From Clostridiales bacterium (lineage in GTDB: Bacteria > Bacillota > Clostridia > Oscillospirales > Acutalibacteraceae): a DNA stretch of 64,000 bases. The notes below the pieces were generated by a model, which saw only the letters and a list, made by a program, of their open reading frames with translations, was not told the origin of the DNA and did not search any database. Location of the stretch: assembly GCA_012840445.1 (NCBI GenBank), contig DULI01000010.1, positions 1-64,000 of the forward strand. The letters run 5' to 3'. This document shows, one piece after another, positions 53,471-63,326 of this stretch; position 1 is the stretch's first letter; every line of letters starts with the position of its first letter. The translations under genes were made by a program, and so were the position numbers.

Positions 53471-54001
53471 TTATTTTTTCCAGTTTGAAAAGATGCCTTT
53501 GGCTATATTTAAAAAGTCTTTAGAAATAATTATACTGGTTTCGGTTTCGGTTTTCTCGTCTGCAGTGATGGGAACAGGGTTGCAGCCGCCTCTGGCAACT
53601 TCCACCTCGTCCATGCTGAAACGGTTTCCGCAATTTTGGCAGACAAGAAAACTGCCTTCCTGAACATAATACCCCCTGCCGGAACTGTAACATATCTGGC
53701 AGGTATTAAATGCTGTCCGAATGGTATTGTCAGACGCCTTAACAGCTAAGACCTCCAATTTAGTGCCGTCAACTTCCACAGGATAAAACTTTGCGTTCTC
53801 GGTTATTTCGCTTTTTTGAATTATAAGGTCGCTGTTCTTGACAACAGTAGTGCTTTTTCCTGATATAATGACGATTGTCGCTATTGCAGCTATAACAACT
53901 GTCAGAAAAGAAATTGATATTGCCGCAATCTTGCCAGGCGACTTAAATAGCGAAGCATTATTAGTATTTGCTTTTCTTTTTAATTCTTTTGACCATGACA
54001 T
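53471..54001 (-). CDS. DUF2318 domain membrane protein
   Basis: About 176 residues from the ATG at 54001 behind GAAAGGAG. One transmembrane helix (about 26-50) is followed by the DUF2318 domain: KFYPVEVDGTKLEVLAVKASDNTIRTAFNTCQICYSSGRGYY, then LVCQNCGNRF and GGCNPVPI. The Cys positions suggest a metal or redox site outside the membrane. The domain is often found beside metal transport genes and has no firm function. It lies between the HMA fusion gene and the two-component genes. Confidence 0.9.
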   Translation of the reverse strand: MSWSKELKRKANTNNASLFKSPGKIAAISISFLTVVIAAIATIVIISGKSTTVVKNSDLIIQKSEITENAKFYPVEVDGTKLEVLAVKASDNTIRTAFNTCQICYSSGRGYYVQEGSFLVCQNCGNRFSMDEVEVARGGCNPVPITADEKTETETSIIISKDFLNIAKGIFSNWKK

Positions 54002-54041
54002 ATACAGAACTCCTTTCAAAAGGGCATTATTTTAATAAAGC

Positions 54042-55421
54042 TTACTTGTTATCATTGCCGTTAATATCATCAACCACCAATATTTTGCTTTTAATCATAC
54101 CCATCCAGCAGGTGTAGGTAAAGGTGCCGCTTTCGGTAGGGGTAAACTCTATAATATTTTCGCCGGGTACAAGTTTTTTTTCAATATTGAATTTAGGAAT
54201 GAATATTTCATTGTTACAGCCGTTAATGTTCTTTGGTTCAGCCTTTATAGTCCATCTGACCGGAACGCCTTTTTGAACTGTAATTGGCTCATAGCTTCCA
54301 GGCAAAAGCTTTGTGGTGACTGTTTGAATATTATCGGATACTTTCACTTTGGCGATATTTTGATTTTGTGTAGACGTTATACTTCCATCTAAAAAGGGAA
54401 GGGAAATGCCGGAAAGGCTCATACCGTTGCCGAGCATGGATACTCCCAAAAACACAACCAAAACTGCACTTATTGTAATCATCTTATGGGTATATTTTTT
54501 GCTTAAAACGGAACTTATCGCCCCAAAACTAAACATCATAGGCACGGTTCCCAGACTGAACAGAAACATGGATACAGCACCTTTTATTCGGGAGCCGGTA
54601 GAAAGTGCGTATAACTGCATTGCCTGAAGCGGCCCGCAAGGCATTAAGCCGTTAATAAGCCCGACATAAAAGGGACTTTTGCTTTGCTTTTGTTTATTTA
54701 TTTTTTTTGCAAAAAATTTAGGCATTTTGGGGTTTAATCTGCGCAGCCATGGAAAAATGTTCAGCATATTAAGGCCCATTATTACCATAAATACGCCTGC
54801 AGTAACGAGAACCACACCCTTAATGACCCCCGAGAAGCTGACAACAGAACCGATTGCTCCGACTATACCGCCTATAGCCGTATAAGATATTGTTCTTCCC
54901 AAATTATATAGCAGGCTAGGTTTAAGGGATGCAAGTTTGCCTGTGTTTTCTCCTGCTATATTGCCTTGCGGTATACACTGGGACAGGTTGATACCGCCGC
55001 ACATCGCAACACAGTGCAAAGAGGTAAGCAGACCGATTATAAACAGCATCCCGTATCCCGTACCTTCTCTGGCTTGAGGGAAGTAATTAAAAATATTTAA
55101 GGCGCCAAGGCGGTTCATAATCATATACAACGCAAGCAGTATAACGGCAATTCCTAAAGCCCTGATCGCATTTGCTTTGCTGCTTTTATTTTTGGCCGCT
55201 GTTTTGGAGGCTTTTTCAAAAGCTTTGTAACCGAGCAGTTCTATGGTATTGATAATTTTATCTATACTAATTGCGTTTTCATCATAAGTAATATCAGCTC
55301 TGCCAGAGGAATAGCTTACATTGGCGTTTGTAACCCCTTTGGTACTTTTCAGTTTTCTTTCAATCCTTGTAGCGCAGCTTGGACATGTCATACCGTCAAT
55401 TTTAAGTTTGACAAACTGCAT
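54042..55421 (-). CDS. HMA - TauE/SafE-like membrane - cupredoxin-like fusion protein
   Basis: About 459 residues from the ATG at 55421 after AAGGGGG. Residues 1-68 are a heavy-metal-associated domain with MTCPSCATRI. Residues about 85-345 contain about 7 helices of the UreH/SafE/CcdA type (IIGLLTSLHCVAMCGG, SLLYNLGRTISYTAIGG, VGLINGLMPCGPLQAMQLYAL). Residues about 370-455 look like a cupredoxin-like domain (VQKGVPVRWTIKAEPKNINGC, EFTPTESGTFTYTCWMGMI). The Met/Cys pattern suggests copper or mercury handling, moved from a cytosolic to an outside domain; direction and metal are inference. It is the first gene of a four-gene minus-strand group. Confidence 0.88.
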   Translation of the reverse strand: MQFVKLKIDGMTCPSCATRIERKLKSTKGVTNANVSYSSGRADITYDENAISIDKIINTIELLGYKAFEKASKTAAKNKSSKANAIRALGIAVILLALYMIMNRLGALNIFNYFPQAREGTGYGMLFIIGLLTSLHCVAMCGGINLSQCIPQGNIAGENTGKLASLKPSLLYNLGRTISYTAIGGIVGAIGSVVSFSGVIKGVVLVTAGVFMVIMGLNMLNIFPWLRRLNPKMPKFFAKKINKQKQSKSPFYVGLINGLMPCGPLQAMQLYALSTGSRIKGAVSMFLFSLGTVPMMFSFGAISSVLSKKYTHKMITISAVLVVFLGVSMLGNGMSLSGISLPFLDGSITSTQNQNIAKVKVSDNIQTVTTKLLPGSYEPITVQKGVPVRWTIKAEPKNINGCNNEIFIPKFNIEKKLVPGENIIEFTPTESGTFTYTCWMGMIKSKILVVDDINGNDNK

Positions 55422-55670
55422 AACTATCCCCCTTTTCCTTTTGAATACTAACAACTAAATATGTAGAATTTATGTAGAAAGCTTTTTAAGTCCGATTGTG
55501 CTATCTCAATAGTCTCTGAATAATAACTTTTTAAATCATAAAAAACAACCCCCAAATTAAATTTTTGGGAGTAGTTTGATTATTGGAGCAAAATGCAATA
55601 ATAAAAGATTACGTGGTATGCAGGAATATATAAAAACAAATATATCAGGAAAATAAATTTAAATTAGAGT

Positions 55671-55699
55671 TTGACAATAAAAAATAGTTATGATATAAT
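55671..55699 (+). promoter_or_regulatory. Consensus promoter of the trp operon
   Basis: TTGACA (55671-55676) and TATAAT (55694-55699), both perfect, are 17 bp apart. Transcription starts near 55706. Confidence 0.85.
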
Positions 55700-55769
55700 T
55701 ACCCAAACTTTACAAAGATTGAAATTATTACGGCAAAATACATAATATATACTAAAAAATTAAATATAG

Positions 55770-56040
55770 CCTAAACCGTTGAGCAAGAGGAGTAGGAATA
55801 GTCTCATGCATTCAGAGAGCCGCTGGCTGGTGTGAATGCGGCTGCATGGTTATTCTGAATGGACTTGCGAGGGAAGACCGAAATCGAAAAGAGAGTAGTC
55901 GCTTACGGGGAGCCTGCCCGTTATCAGGGGGATGCATATGTTAGTATGCAAAAGTGAGGTGGGCGCATTGTGCGCCAATTAGGGTGGCACCGCAGAAGCT
56001 ATAGGCTTTTGTCCCTTAGTGGGACAAAAGCCTTTTTTAT
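55770..56040 (+). ncRNA. Tryptophan T-box riboswitch
   Basis: The T-box AGGGTGGCACCGC (55981-55993) is canonical; the base after TGG is C, matching discriminator G of tRNA-Trp. In stem I, GGAATA/TATTC and CAAG/CTTG flank an internal loop with AGTA on the 5' side and GAATGGA on the 3' side, placing the specifier codon TGG (Trp) at 55860-55862. Uncharged tRNA-Trp should stabilise the antiterminator and allow trp expression. Confidence 0.96.
56003..56040 (+). terminator. T-box terminator
   Basis: aggcttttgtccc / gggacaaaagcct is a perfect 13-bp stem followed by TTTTTAT. It is mutually exclusive with the T-box antiterminator. Confidence 0.92.
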
Positions 56041-56111
56041 ATATTGTTATAAATTTTAACCAAGCTTGGTTTAAGATATAAACATTTTGTAAAAAAAAAG
56101 AGGTGACTACT

Positions 56112-57572
56112 ATGATATTTCCTGCCTACCAAGAACTTGAAAAACTTGCCAAAGAGTACGATGTTATCCCCATTTGCAGGGAAATTTATGCAGACATCAT
56201 AACCCCCATTGCGCTGCTGCGAAAAATTTCACGGATAAGTGAAAGGTACTTTCTCTTTGAGAGCGTCGAAGGCGGTGAGAAGTGGGGCAGGTACTCCTTT
56301 TTAGGCTTTAACCCAATTGCCCATGTGGTTTGCAAAAACGGTGAAATAACCTTTGAAGACAATCACGAAAAAACCGTGCGGCCTACGAAAAAGCCATATG
56401 ATGAATTAAGAAAATATTTGTCGAAATTCAAGGCACCAAGACTAGATGGCATGCCGCCCTTTGCCGGAGGGTTTGTAGGATATTTTTCCTATAACATGAT
56501 AGTTTACACGGAACCGACCTTGAAATTAAAAAGCAGCGAGTTTAATGACTTTGACCTTATGCTGTTTGACAAAATAATCGCCTTTGACCATCTAAGGCAG
56601 AAGATAAGTATTGTGGTGAACGTACAAAGCGGTAATTTACAGGAAAACTACCAAAAAGCGCTTGGGGATATAAAAGAGATAATCGAGTTGATAACAAAAC
56701 AGACGCCGCTATACGAGATACCTGTAAAAGGCACACCCCAGTTTACCTGCAACGTCACAAAGGAAGAATACTGCGATATGGTAAATAAGACCAAGGAATA
56801 TATCAAAAATGGCGATATCTTCCAGGCCGTCATCTCTCGAAGGTTTGAGACTGAATACAATGGTAGTCTTGTTAATGCCTATCGGATGCTAAGGACTACC
56901 AACCCCTCCCCTTACATGGTATTTTTGCAAAAGGATGATGTTGAGATAATCAGCACCTCTCCAGAGACTTTGGTAAGGCTGCAGAATGGCGTGCTTGCCA
57001 CCTTCCCGATAGCGGGTACCAAGCCCAGGGGTAAGACAATTGAGGAGGATAAGGCACTGGAAAATTCGCTGCTTAATGATGAAAAGGAACTTGCCGAACA
57101 CAACATGCTGGTAGACCTGGCCCGAAATGATCTGGGCAAGATTTCAGAATACTCAAGTGTTAGGGTTACCAACTATAAAATGATCCAGCGCTATTCAAAG
57201 GTTATGCACATTACATCCGAAGTGGAAGGAAGGATTAAAAAGGGCAAGGATGCGCTGGATGCAATCGAAGCCTTGCTTCCGGCAGGCACCCTTTCGGGCG
57301 CTCCCAAAATACGCGCGTGCGAAATCATCGAGGAGCTTGAAAAACACCCAAGGGGCATTTATGGCGGCGCCATAGGCTATATAGACTTTACAGGCAACAT
57401 GGACGCATGCATAGCAATACGTATGGCAGTTAAGAAAGGCAACAAGGCTTATATCCAGGCCGGTGCGGGCATTGTGGCGGACAGTATCCCTGAAAGGGAG
57501 TATGAAGAGACCGAAAACAAGGCCAAGGCCGTAATGGAGGCCATTATCTTAGCAGGCGAGGTAGATGAATAA
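56112..57572 (+). CDS. trpE: Anthranilate synthase component I
   Basis: 486 residues from the ATG at 56112, 5 bases after AGAGGTGA; a GTG at 56103 overlaps the SD. Converts chorismate to anthranilate. Motifs: the feedback site region YFLFESVEGGEKWGRYSF, ISTSPETLVR, GTKPRGKT, LVDLARNDLGKIS and GTLSGAPKIRA. It is the first gene of trpEGDCFBA, and overlaps trpG by one base (TAATG). Confidence 0.97.
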   Translation: MIFPAYQELEKLAKEYDVIPICREIYADIITPIALLRKISRISERYFLFESVEGGEKWGRYSFLGFNPIAHVVCKNGEITFEDNHEKTVRPTKKPYDELRKYLSKFKAPRLDGMPPFAGGFVGYFSYNMIVYTEPTLKLKSSEFNDFDLMLFDKIIAFDHLRQKISIVVNVQSGNLQENYQKALGDIKEIIELITKQTPLYEIPVKGTPQFTCNVTKEEYCDMVNKTKEYIKNGDIFQAVISRRFETEYNGSLVNAYRMLRTTNPSPYMVFLQKDDVEIISTSPETLVRLQNGVLATFPIAGTKPRGKTIEEDKALENSLLNDEKELAEHNMLVDLARNDLGKISEYSSVRVTNYKMIQRYSKVMHITSEVEGRIKKGKDALDAIEALLPAGTLSGAPKIRACEIIEELEKHPRGIYGGAIGYIDFTGNMDACIAIRMAVKKGNKAYIQAGAGIVADSIPEREYEETENKAKAVMEAIILAGEVDE

Positions 57573-58147
57573 TGGTTTTAATTATAGATAACTACGATAG
57601 TTTTACCTACAATCTGGTACAACTCGTAGGGGCTATAAATCCCAATATTCAGGTTGTGCGCAATGATGAGTTGACGATTGAAGAAATAAACAGTTTGCCA
57701 ATTTCCCACATCATTATTTCCCCAGGGCCTGGGTATCCTGAAACTGCTGGGGTAAGCAAAGAGGTTGCAGTGCAAATGAAGGGCAGGGTGCCCATTCTTG
57801 GCATATGCCTTGGCCACCAGGCAATATGTGAGGCCTTTGGAGCCTCAATCGTGCAGGCAAGTAGACTTATGCACGGCAAGCAGAGCACCATTCACATTGC
57901 CAATGGAAACCGCATTTTTAAAGGCCTGCCACCCATAATACAGGCGGCAAGGTACCACTCTTTAATAGCCAAAAGGGATTCCCTGCCTGATGAGCTTTTG
58001 GTAATCGCAGAGGATGGCGAAGGCGAGGTAATGGGGGTAAAACACCGGGATTTTGAAATTTACGGCCTTCAGTTCCACCCAGAGTCCATTTTGACTCCCA
58101 AAGGAGAAGTTATAATTAAAAACTTTTTACAAATTGGGGTGAGCTAG
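57572..58147 (+). CDS. trpG: Anthranilate synthase component II (glutamine amidotransferase)
   Basis: 191 residues. Class I glutaminase: DNYDSFTYNLVQ, GICLGHQAICEAFG (nucleophile Cys) and LQFHPESILT (His, Glu). It delivers ammonia to TrpE. It could also serve p-aminobenzoate synthesis, as in Bacillus, where the subunit is shared; this cannot be decided here. Confidence 0.96.
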   Translation: MVLIIDNYDSFTYNLVQLVGAINPNIQVVRNDELTIEEINSLPISHIIISPGPGYPETAGVSKEVAVQMKGRVPILGICLGHQAICEAFGASIVQASRLMHGKQSTIHIANGNRIFKGLPPIIQAARYHSLIAKRDSLPDELLVIAEDGEGEVMGVKHRDFEIYGLQFHPESILTPKGEVIIKNFLQIGVS

Positions 58148-58148
58148 T

Positions 58149-59162
58149 GTGATTAAGGAAGCCATTCAAAAACTGCTAAATGGAGAAGATCTCTCTTTTG
58201 AAATGACCGAGGCGGTAATGGATGAGATTATGAGCGGAAATGCAACAAATGCGCAGATAGCCTCTTTTATTACCGCCATGAGGATGAAGGGCGAGACCAT
58301 AGATGAAATTACCGCCTGTGCCACTATTATGAGGAAATGTGGCGTTAAACTTCAACACGATGGCGATGTTTTAGATATTGTAGGCACTGGCGGGGATCAG
58401 GCCTATACATTTAATATATCCACCATTTCCTCCTTTGTAATTTCGGCAGCTGGTGTGCCGGTGGCGAAGCACGGAAATAGGAGTGTGTCTAGTAAGTGCG
58501 GAAGTGCCGACGTGCTGGAGGCGCTAGGGGTGAAAATTGACATTCCTGTCTCAAGAAGTGAGCAGATACTAAAGGAAATAGGCCTGTGTTTCCTGTTTGC
58601 CACCAACTACCACCCTTCGATGAAATACGCAGCTCCCGTTAGAAGGGAACTTGGCGTTCGCACAATATTCAATATACTGGGGCCATTAGCAAGCCCCGCC
58701 AATGCCACCTACCAGTTGCTGGGAGTTTACGATGAAAACCTGGTAGAGCCGCTGGCCCGGGTACTTTGCAACCTTGGTGTAAAGAAGGCAATGGTGGTGC
58801 ACGGTCACGACGGCCTTGATGAGATTTCCCTTACCACCTCTACCACTGTCTGCGAAGTAAACGATGGCAATTTAAATAGCTTCTTTTTAGACCCGCGCCA
58901 GTTAGGGTTTGAATACTGCAAGCCCGAGGATTTAACAGGCGGAGACCCTCAGCAGAATGCAGAGATTGCAAGAAGGGTATTAAGCGGTGAAAAGGGACCT
59001 AAAAGGGATGTGGTACTGCTTAATTCGGCGGTGTGCTTATATATGTTTTACGATCACCTTACCTTAAGGGACTGCGTGAGGCTTGCGTCGGAGATAATCG
59101 ACAGCGGAAGGGCGCTAGAGCAGTTAAATAAATTTGTAGAGCTTACTAATTGTGAGGTTTAA
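58149..59162 (+). CDS. trpD: Anthranilate phosphoribosyltransferase
   Basis: 337 residues, starting with GTG at 58149, one base after the trpG stop. PRPP-binding motif VGTGGDQAYTFNISTI and KHGNRSVSSKCGSADVLEALG are present. Joins anthranilate to PRPP. Confidence 0.97.
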   Translation: MIKEAIQKLLNGEDLSFEMTEAVMDEIMSGNATNAQIASFITAMRMKGETIDEITACATIMRKCGVKLQHDGDVLDIVGTGGDQAYTFNISTISSFVISAAGVPVAKHGNRSVSSKCGSADVLEALGVKIDIPVSRSEQILKEIGLCFLFATNYHPSMKYAAPVRRELGVRTIFNILGPLASPANATYQLLGVYDENLVEPLARVLCNLGVKKAMVVHGHDGLDEISLTTSTTVCEVNDGNLNSFFLDPRQLGFEYCKPEDLTGGDPQQNAEIARRVLSGEKGPKRDVVLLNSAVCLYMFYDHLTLRDCVRLASEIIDSGRALEQLNKFVELTNCEV

Positions 59163-59179
59163 CGAAAGGCGGGACTGTG

Positions 59180-59992
59180 ATGTTTCTTGAAACCTTGGCC
59201 AAATCTGCAAGGCGGCGCGTAGAAACGGCTAAAGAGCAAATACCTTTGTCCAATTTAAAATCCCTGGTATTTGAAAATAGTGTGGTAAAAAGGTTTAACA
59301 ACCGCCAGGATTTTGCCTTTGAGAAGGCGTTAAAGAACAAGGGATTAGCTTTTATATGCGAGGTAAAAAAAGCCTCACCTTCTAAAGGCATAATAGCTCA
59401 GAATTTTCCTTATATAGAAATCGCTAAAGAGTACGAGGATGCCGGTGCCCACGCCATTTCGGTGCTAACAGAGCCTGAGTATTTTAAAGGGTCCCATGTT
59501 TTTCTTCAAGAAATCAGCCAGAGTGCAAATATACCCATTCTTCGAAAGGACTTTATTGTGGATGAATACCAGGTTTATGAATCAAAGCTAATCGGAGCTG
59601 ATGCGGTATTGTTAATTTGCACTTTATTGGATACAGACACATTAAAAAGGTATATTTCCATTTGTGATGAACTTGGCCTTTCTGCCCTCGTAGAAGCCCA
59701 TACAGAAGAGGAAATTGACAGCGCCATGAAGGCTGGGGCCAGGGTAATAGGGGTAAATAACCGGGATCTTAAAACCTTTGAGGTTGACATAAATAATTGC
59801 ATACATTTAAGAAGGCTTGTTCCCAAGGACATTATATTTGTGGCAGAAAGCGGCATAAAGACGCGGGAGGATATCCTAATGCTTGAAAAGGCGGGAGTGG
59901 ACGCGGTTTTAATCGGTGAGGCACTGATGAGAAGTAAGGACAAAAAGGCAATGCTGTCCTACTTAAAAGGCGGCAATGAAACTAAGGGGTAG
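59180..59992 (+). CDS. trpC: Indole-3-glycerol phosphate synthase
   Basis: 270 residues from the ATG at 59180, 6 bases after AAAGGCGGG; a GTG three bases earlier is the alternative. Barrel motifs: FICEVKKASPSKG (catalytic Lys), ILRKDFIVDEYQ, VIGVNNRDLKTF and FVAESGIKT. Confidence 0.97.
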   Translation: MFLETLAKSARRRVETAKEQIPLSNLKSLVFENSVVKRFNNRQDFAFEKALKNKGLAFICEVKKASPSKGIIAQNFPYIEIAKEYEDAGAHAISVLTEPEYFKGSHVFLQEISQSANIPILRKDFIVDEYQVYESKLIGADAVLLICTLLDTDTLKRYISICDELGLSALVEAHTEEEIDSAMKAGARVIGVNNRDLKTFEVDINNCIHLRRLVPKDIIFVAESGIKTREDILMLEKAGVDAVLIGEALMRSKDKKAMLSYLKGGNETKG

Positions 59993-59996
59993 GGAT

Positions 59997-60602
59997 ATGG
60001 CAAAGATTAAAATCTGCGGGCTTACGCGAAAAGAGGATATAGACGCAGTAAACTTTGCGCTGCCTGATTACATCGGTTTTGTGTTTGCAAAAAGCAGAAG
60101 GCAGGTAGACGAGCACAAGGCAATGGCCTTAAAATCCCACCTTAACCCTGCAATAAAAGCGGTGGGGGTATTTGTTAATGAAGATATTGAAAAAATCATA
60201 AGACTTTGTAAATCCCAGATAATCGATGTAATCCAACTCCACGGCGATGAAAATAAGGAATATATAAACACACTAAAAAGCAGTGTCCCCAATCAGATTA
60301 TCAAAGCCATCAGAATAAAAGACCATCAGGACTTAAAAACCGATTACCCATGCGACTTTTTGCTGTTTGATGCTTTTCACCCTGGGCAATACGGAGGAAC
60401 TGGTAAAACCTTTGACTGGTCAATTATTTCTAATGTCAAAAAGCCCTATTTTTTAGCGGGCGGTATAAGTTTAGAAAATATATTAAAGGTAATTGAACAA
60501 TACAACCCCTACTGCATAGATGTCAGCAGCGGCGTGGAGACCAACGGGTACAAAGACCCCCAAAAGATATTGGATATAGTATCACTGGCAAGGCTGTTGT
60601 AG
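59997..60602 (+). CDS. trpF: Phosphoribosylanthranilate isomerase
   Basis: 201 residues from the ATG at 59997, with AAGGGG upstream; an in-frame ATG at 59976 lies inside trpC. It has KIKICGLTRKEDI with the catalytic Cys, then VQ-type helix IIDVIQLHGDE and FLAGGISLENI. The gap to trpB is 74 bases, the longest in the operon. Confidence 0.96.
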   Translation: MAKIKICGLTRKEDIDAVNFALPDYIGFVFAKSRRQVDEHKAMALKSHLNPAIKAVGVFVNEDIEKIIRLCKSQIIDVIQLHGDENKEYINTLKSSVPNQIIKAIRIKDHQDLKTDYPCDFLLFDAFHPGQYGGTGKTFDWSIISNVKKPYFLAGGISLENILKVIEQYNPYCIDVSSGVETNGYKDPQKILDIVSLARLL

Positions 60603-60676
60603 AATTTTAAGACACATTAAAATTTATTGGGCAACTAAAAAGACCAATTTATGCTGTTAAAAAGGAGGATAAAGTT

Positions 60677-61861
60677 ATGCCAAAGGGAAGGTTTGGCATC
60701 TATGGCGGGCAGTATATCCCTGAAACGCTGATGAATGCGGTTATAGAGCTGGAGGAAGCGTATACGCATTTTAAAAATGACCCGAAATTTCAAGCAGAGC
60801 TGGAAAGCCTGCTTAAAAACTATGCTGGCCGGCCATCGCTTTTGTACTTTGCAGAAAACATGACTAAGGACTTAAATGGTGCTAAAATCTACCTTAAAAG
60901 GGAGGATCTTAACCACACGGGTTCCCATAAAATTAACAATGTATTAGGACAGGTGTTGCTTGCAAAGTACATGGGAAAGACCCGCGTTATTGCCGAAACG
61001 GGAGCGGGACAGCACGGGGTGGCTACTGCAACCGCTGCGGCACTTATGGGAATGGAATGCGAGATATTCATGGGTAAGGAGGATACCGACCGCCAGGCCC
61101 TTAATGTCTACCGCATGAAACTGCTGGGAGCTAAGGTCCATGTGGTGACAAGCGGCACCCAGACGCTTAAAGACGCGGTAAATGAAACCTTAAAGGAGTG
61201 GAGCCGGCGCATAAAAGACACCCATTATGTACTGGGTTCTGTCATGGGCCCACATCCGTTTCCCACAATTGTGCGGGATTTTCAAAGCATAATTAGCCGC
61301 GAGGTAAAGCGGCAGATAATGGATGCAGAAGGCAGATTACCAGATGCGCTAGTTGCCTGTGTTGGCGGAGGGAGCAATGCGATTGGGTTATTCTATGACT
61401 TTATAAATGAGCCAAATGTCCGCCTTATAGGCTGTGAGGCAGCAGGGCTTGGCATTCACACCCAAAAGAATGCCGCGACAATAACCACTGGGAAGGTGGG
61501 GATCTTTCACGGGATGAAGTCCTACTTCTGCCAGGATGAATACGGCCAAATTGCCCCGGTATACTCCATTTCTGCCGGGCTTGATTATCCGGGGGTTGGT
61601 CCAGAACATGCCTATCTCCACGACGCCGGCAGGGCCGAGTATGTGGCGGTCACCGACGAGGAGGCAGTTGAGGCGTTTGAATACCTGTCCCGGGTAGAAG
61701 GCATAATTCCTGCGATAGAAAGCGCCCATGCGGTGGCCTATGCTAAAAAAATGGCCCCCCAGATGCTTAAGGACCAAATTATAGTTGTCGGCCTTTCGGG
61801 CAGAGGGGACAAGGATGTGGCAGCAATAGCGCGCTATAAAGGGGTGGAAATTTATGAGTAG
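60677..61861 (+). CDS. trpB: Tryptophan synthase beta chain
   Basis: 394 residues with an AAAGGAGG Shine-Dalgarno. PLP lysine in [11 protein letters not shown], phosphate cup [12 protein letters not shown], and [16 protein letters not shown] at the N-terminus. Joins indole and serine. It overlaps trpA by 8 bases. Confidence 0.98.
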   Translation: MPKGRFGIYGGQYIPETLMNAVIELEEAYTHFKNDPKFQAELESLLKNYAGRPSLLYFAENMTKDLNGAKIYLKREDLNHTGSHKINNVLGQVLLAKYMGKTRVIAETGAGQHGVATATAAALMGMECEIFMGKEDTDRQALNVYRMKLLGAKVHVVTSGTQTLKDAVNETLKEWSRRIKDTHYVLGSVMGPHPFPTIVRDFQSIISREVKRQIMDAEGRLPDALVACVGGGSNAIGLFYDFINEPNVRLIGCEAAGLGIHTQKNAATITTGKVGIFHGMKSYFCQDEYGQIAPVYSISAGLDYPGVGPEHAYLHDAGRAEYVAVTDEEAVEAFEYLSRVEGIIPAIESAHAVAYAKKMAPQMLKDQIIVVGLSGRGDKDVAAIARYKGVEIYE

Positions 61862-62627
61862 GATAAAACAGGCATTTTCTAATGGAAAGGCATTTATTCC
61901 CTTTATCACCGCGGGTGACCCGTCAATAGAAATAACCGAAAAATTAGTGTTGAGAATGGCAGAGGCGGGTGCAGATTTAATCGAACTTGGCATTCCTTTT
62001 TCCGACCCGGTGGCCGAGGGGGAGGTAATTGAGAGGGCAGATGTACGCGCCTTATGCCGGGGTGTTACGGTGGACCAAATCTTTTCAATGGTAAAAAGAG
62101 TTCGTAAACAAAGCGATGTTCCGATAGCCTTTATGACCTATATCAATCCGGTTTTTGCCTATGGCGCTGAAAGGTTTTTGAAAAATTGCAGGGACGCCGG
62201 TATTGACGCGCTTATTGTGCCAGATTTGCCATTTGAGGAGAGAGAAGAACTTTTGCCCCACTGTGTGGAAAATGGGGTGGTTTTAATTTCGATGATCGCC
62301 CCCACCTCCAATGAACGGGTACATATGATCGCGAGACAAGCCGAAGGATTTATCTATTGTGTCTCCTCAATGGGTGTTACCGGCGTGCGAGAGAATATTG
62401 GGAAAGATGCAGAACATATGATAAAGCTTGTAAAAGAGGTCAATGATATTCCCTGTGCCGTAGGTTTTGGTATTTCAACCCCGAAACAGGCAAGGGAAAT
62501 AGCCAAATTTGCAGACGGCATAATTGTCGGCAGCGCAATTGTCAAAATAATTGAGCAGTACGGCCCTGACTGCGTCCCCCATGTCACCGAATACGTCCGC
62601 ACAATGAAAAAGGCAATTAAAACATAG
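61854..62627 (+). CDS. trpA: Tryptophan synthase alpha chain
   Basis: 257 residues. Releases indole from indole-3-glycerol phosphate and passes it to TrpB. Catalytic Glu and Asp: [19 protein letters not shown] and the loop near [11 protein letters not shown]. It has AEG where E. coli has ADG, a common clostridial variant. Its start lies within the end of trpB, giving coupling. Confidence 0.97.
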   Translation: MSRIKQAFSNGKAFIPFITAGDPSIEITEKLVLRMAEAGADLIELGIPFSDPVAEGEVIERADVRALCRGVTVDQIFSMVKRVRKQSDVPIAFMTYINPVFAYGAERFLKNCRDAGIDALIVPDLPFEEREELLPHCVENGVVLISMIAPTSNERVHMIARQAEGFIYCVSSMGVTGVRENIGKDAEHMIKLVKEVNDIPCAVGFGISTPKQAREIAKFADGIIVGSAIVKIIEQYGPDCVPHVTEYVRTMKKAIKT

Positions 62628-62695
62628 TTTTTAAAGTTAATAAAAAATGTTGTATAATATGAATTGTTTAATATACCGAAAAGGGAAGATCCAAA

Positions 62696-63151
62696 TTGAG
62701 CCCACATTCAACGTTAGCTAAAGAATTGTTTTTAAAAGGGTATAATTGCGCCCAGTCGGTTTTTGCCGCCTTTTGTGATGAAACTGGTCTGGATTTTGAA
62801 ACAGCACTGAAATTGGCTTCTTCATTTGGCGGCGGAATGGGCAGGCTGCGGGAAGTATGCGGGGCAGTGACGGGTATGTTTGTGGTTGCCGGTTTAAAAT
62901 ACGGCTACACAGATCCGGCCAACAAAAAGGCTAAAACGGAACATTACAGGCTTATTCAGTATCTGGCAAAGCAGTTTGAAAAAGAAAACGGTTCAATTAT
63001 TTGCAGGGAGTTGTTGGGCATATCAAATAAAAGAGATAATCCTGTGCCGGAGGATAGAAGCGAAAACTATTATATAAAACGTCCCTGCGCAGAGCTTGTT
63101 GAGCGGGCCGCGAGGATACTTGATGAATATATTTCAAATAATGGAACTTAA
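62696..63151 (+). CDS. C_GCAxxG_C_C family probable redox protein
   Basis: 151 residues with start TTG at 62696 (SD GGGAAGA, weak). The cysteine pattern of the family is present: YNCAQSVFAAF, GGGMGRLREVCGAVTGM, then a Cys in ICRELLG and RPCAELVERAA. The family is thought to be redox-active and often sits near flavin or metal proteins. Its role is unknown. It follows the trp operon by 68 bases, with no terminator between, so read-through from trpA is possible; the T-box may thus affect it. A terminator follows. Confidence 0.85.
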   Translation: MSPHSTLAKELFLKGYNCAQSVFAAFCDETGLDFETALKLASSFGGGMGRLREVCGAVTGMFVVAGLKYGYTDPANKKAKTEHYRLIQYLAKQFEKENGSIICRELLGISNKRDNPVPEDRSENYYIKRPCAELVERAARILDEYISNNGT

Positions 63152-63156
63152 GAATA

Positions 63157-63196
63157 AAAGGTCCAGCAAACCTGAATGATTGCTGGACCTTTTTAT
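63157..63196 (+). terminator. Terminator after the C_GCAxxG_C_C gene
   Basis: aaaaggtccagca / tgctggacctttt is a perfect 13-bp hairpin followed by TTATT. Confidence 0.88.
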
Positions 63197-63326
63197 TAAC
63201 AGAAAGTAAAGCTGCTGACCATTGCATCTATGTATATTAATGTTATATTAGTAGCATATGTGAGTTATAATTTGAATATTCACTACTATTATTAAGCAAA
63301 TGGGGAATATCAAGGTTGTGGTGGGC

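Noticed and set aside
55545..55572. Hairpin CCCAAA/TTTGGG with a T-run on the minus strand, upstream of the HMA fusion gene
   Set aside because: No gene on the minus strand upstream of it that it could terminate; too weak to call a terminator, and I see no small RNA promoter before it.
61854..62627. TrpA with AEG instead of ADG in the substrate loop as a defect
   Set aside because: This variant is common in clostridial TrpA proteins; both catalytic acidic residues are retained.
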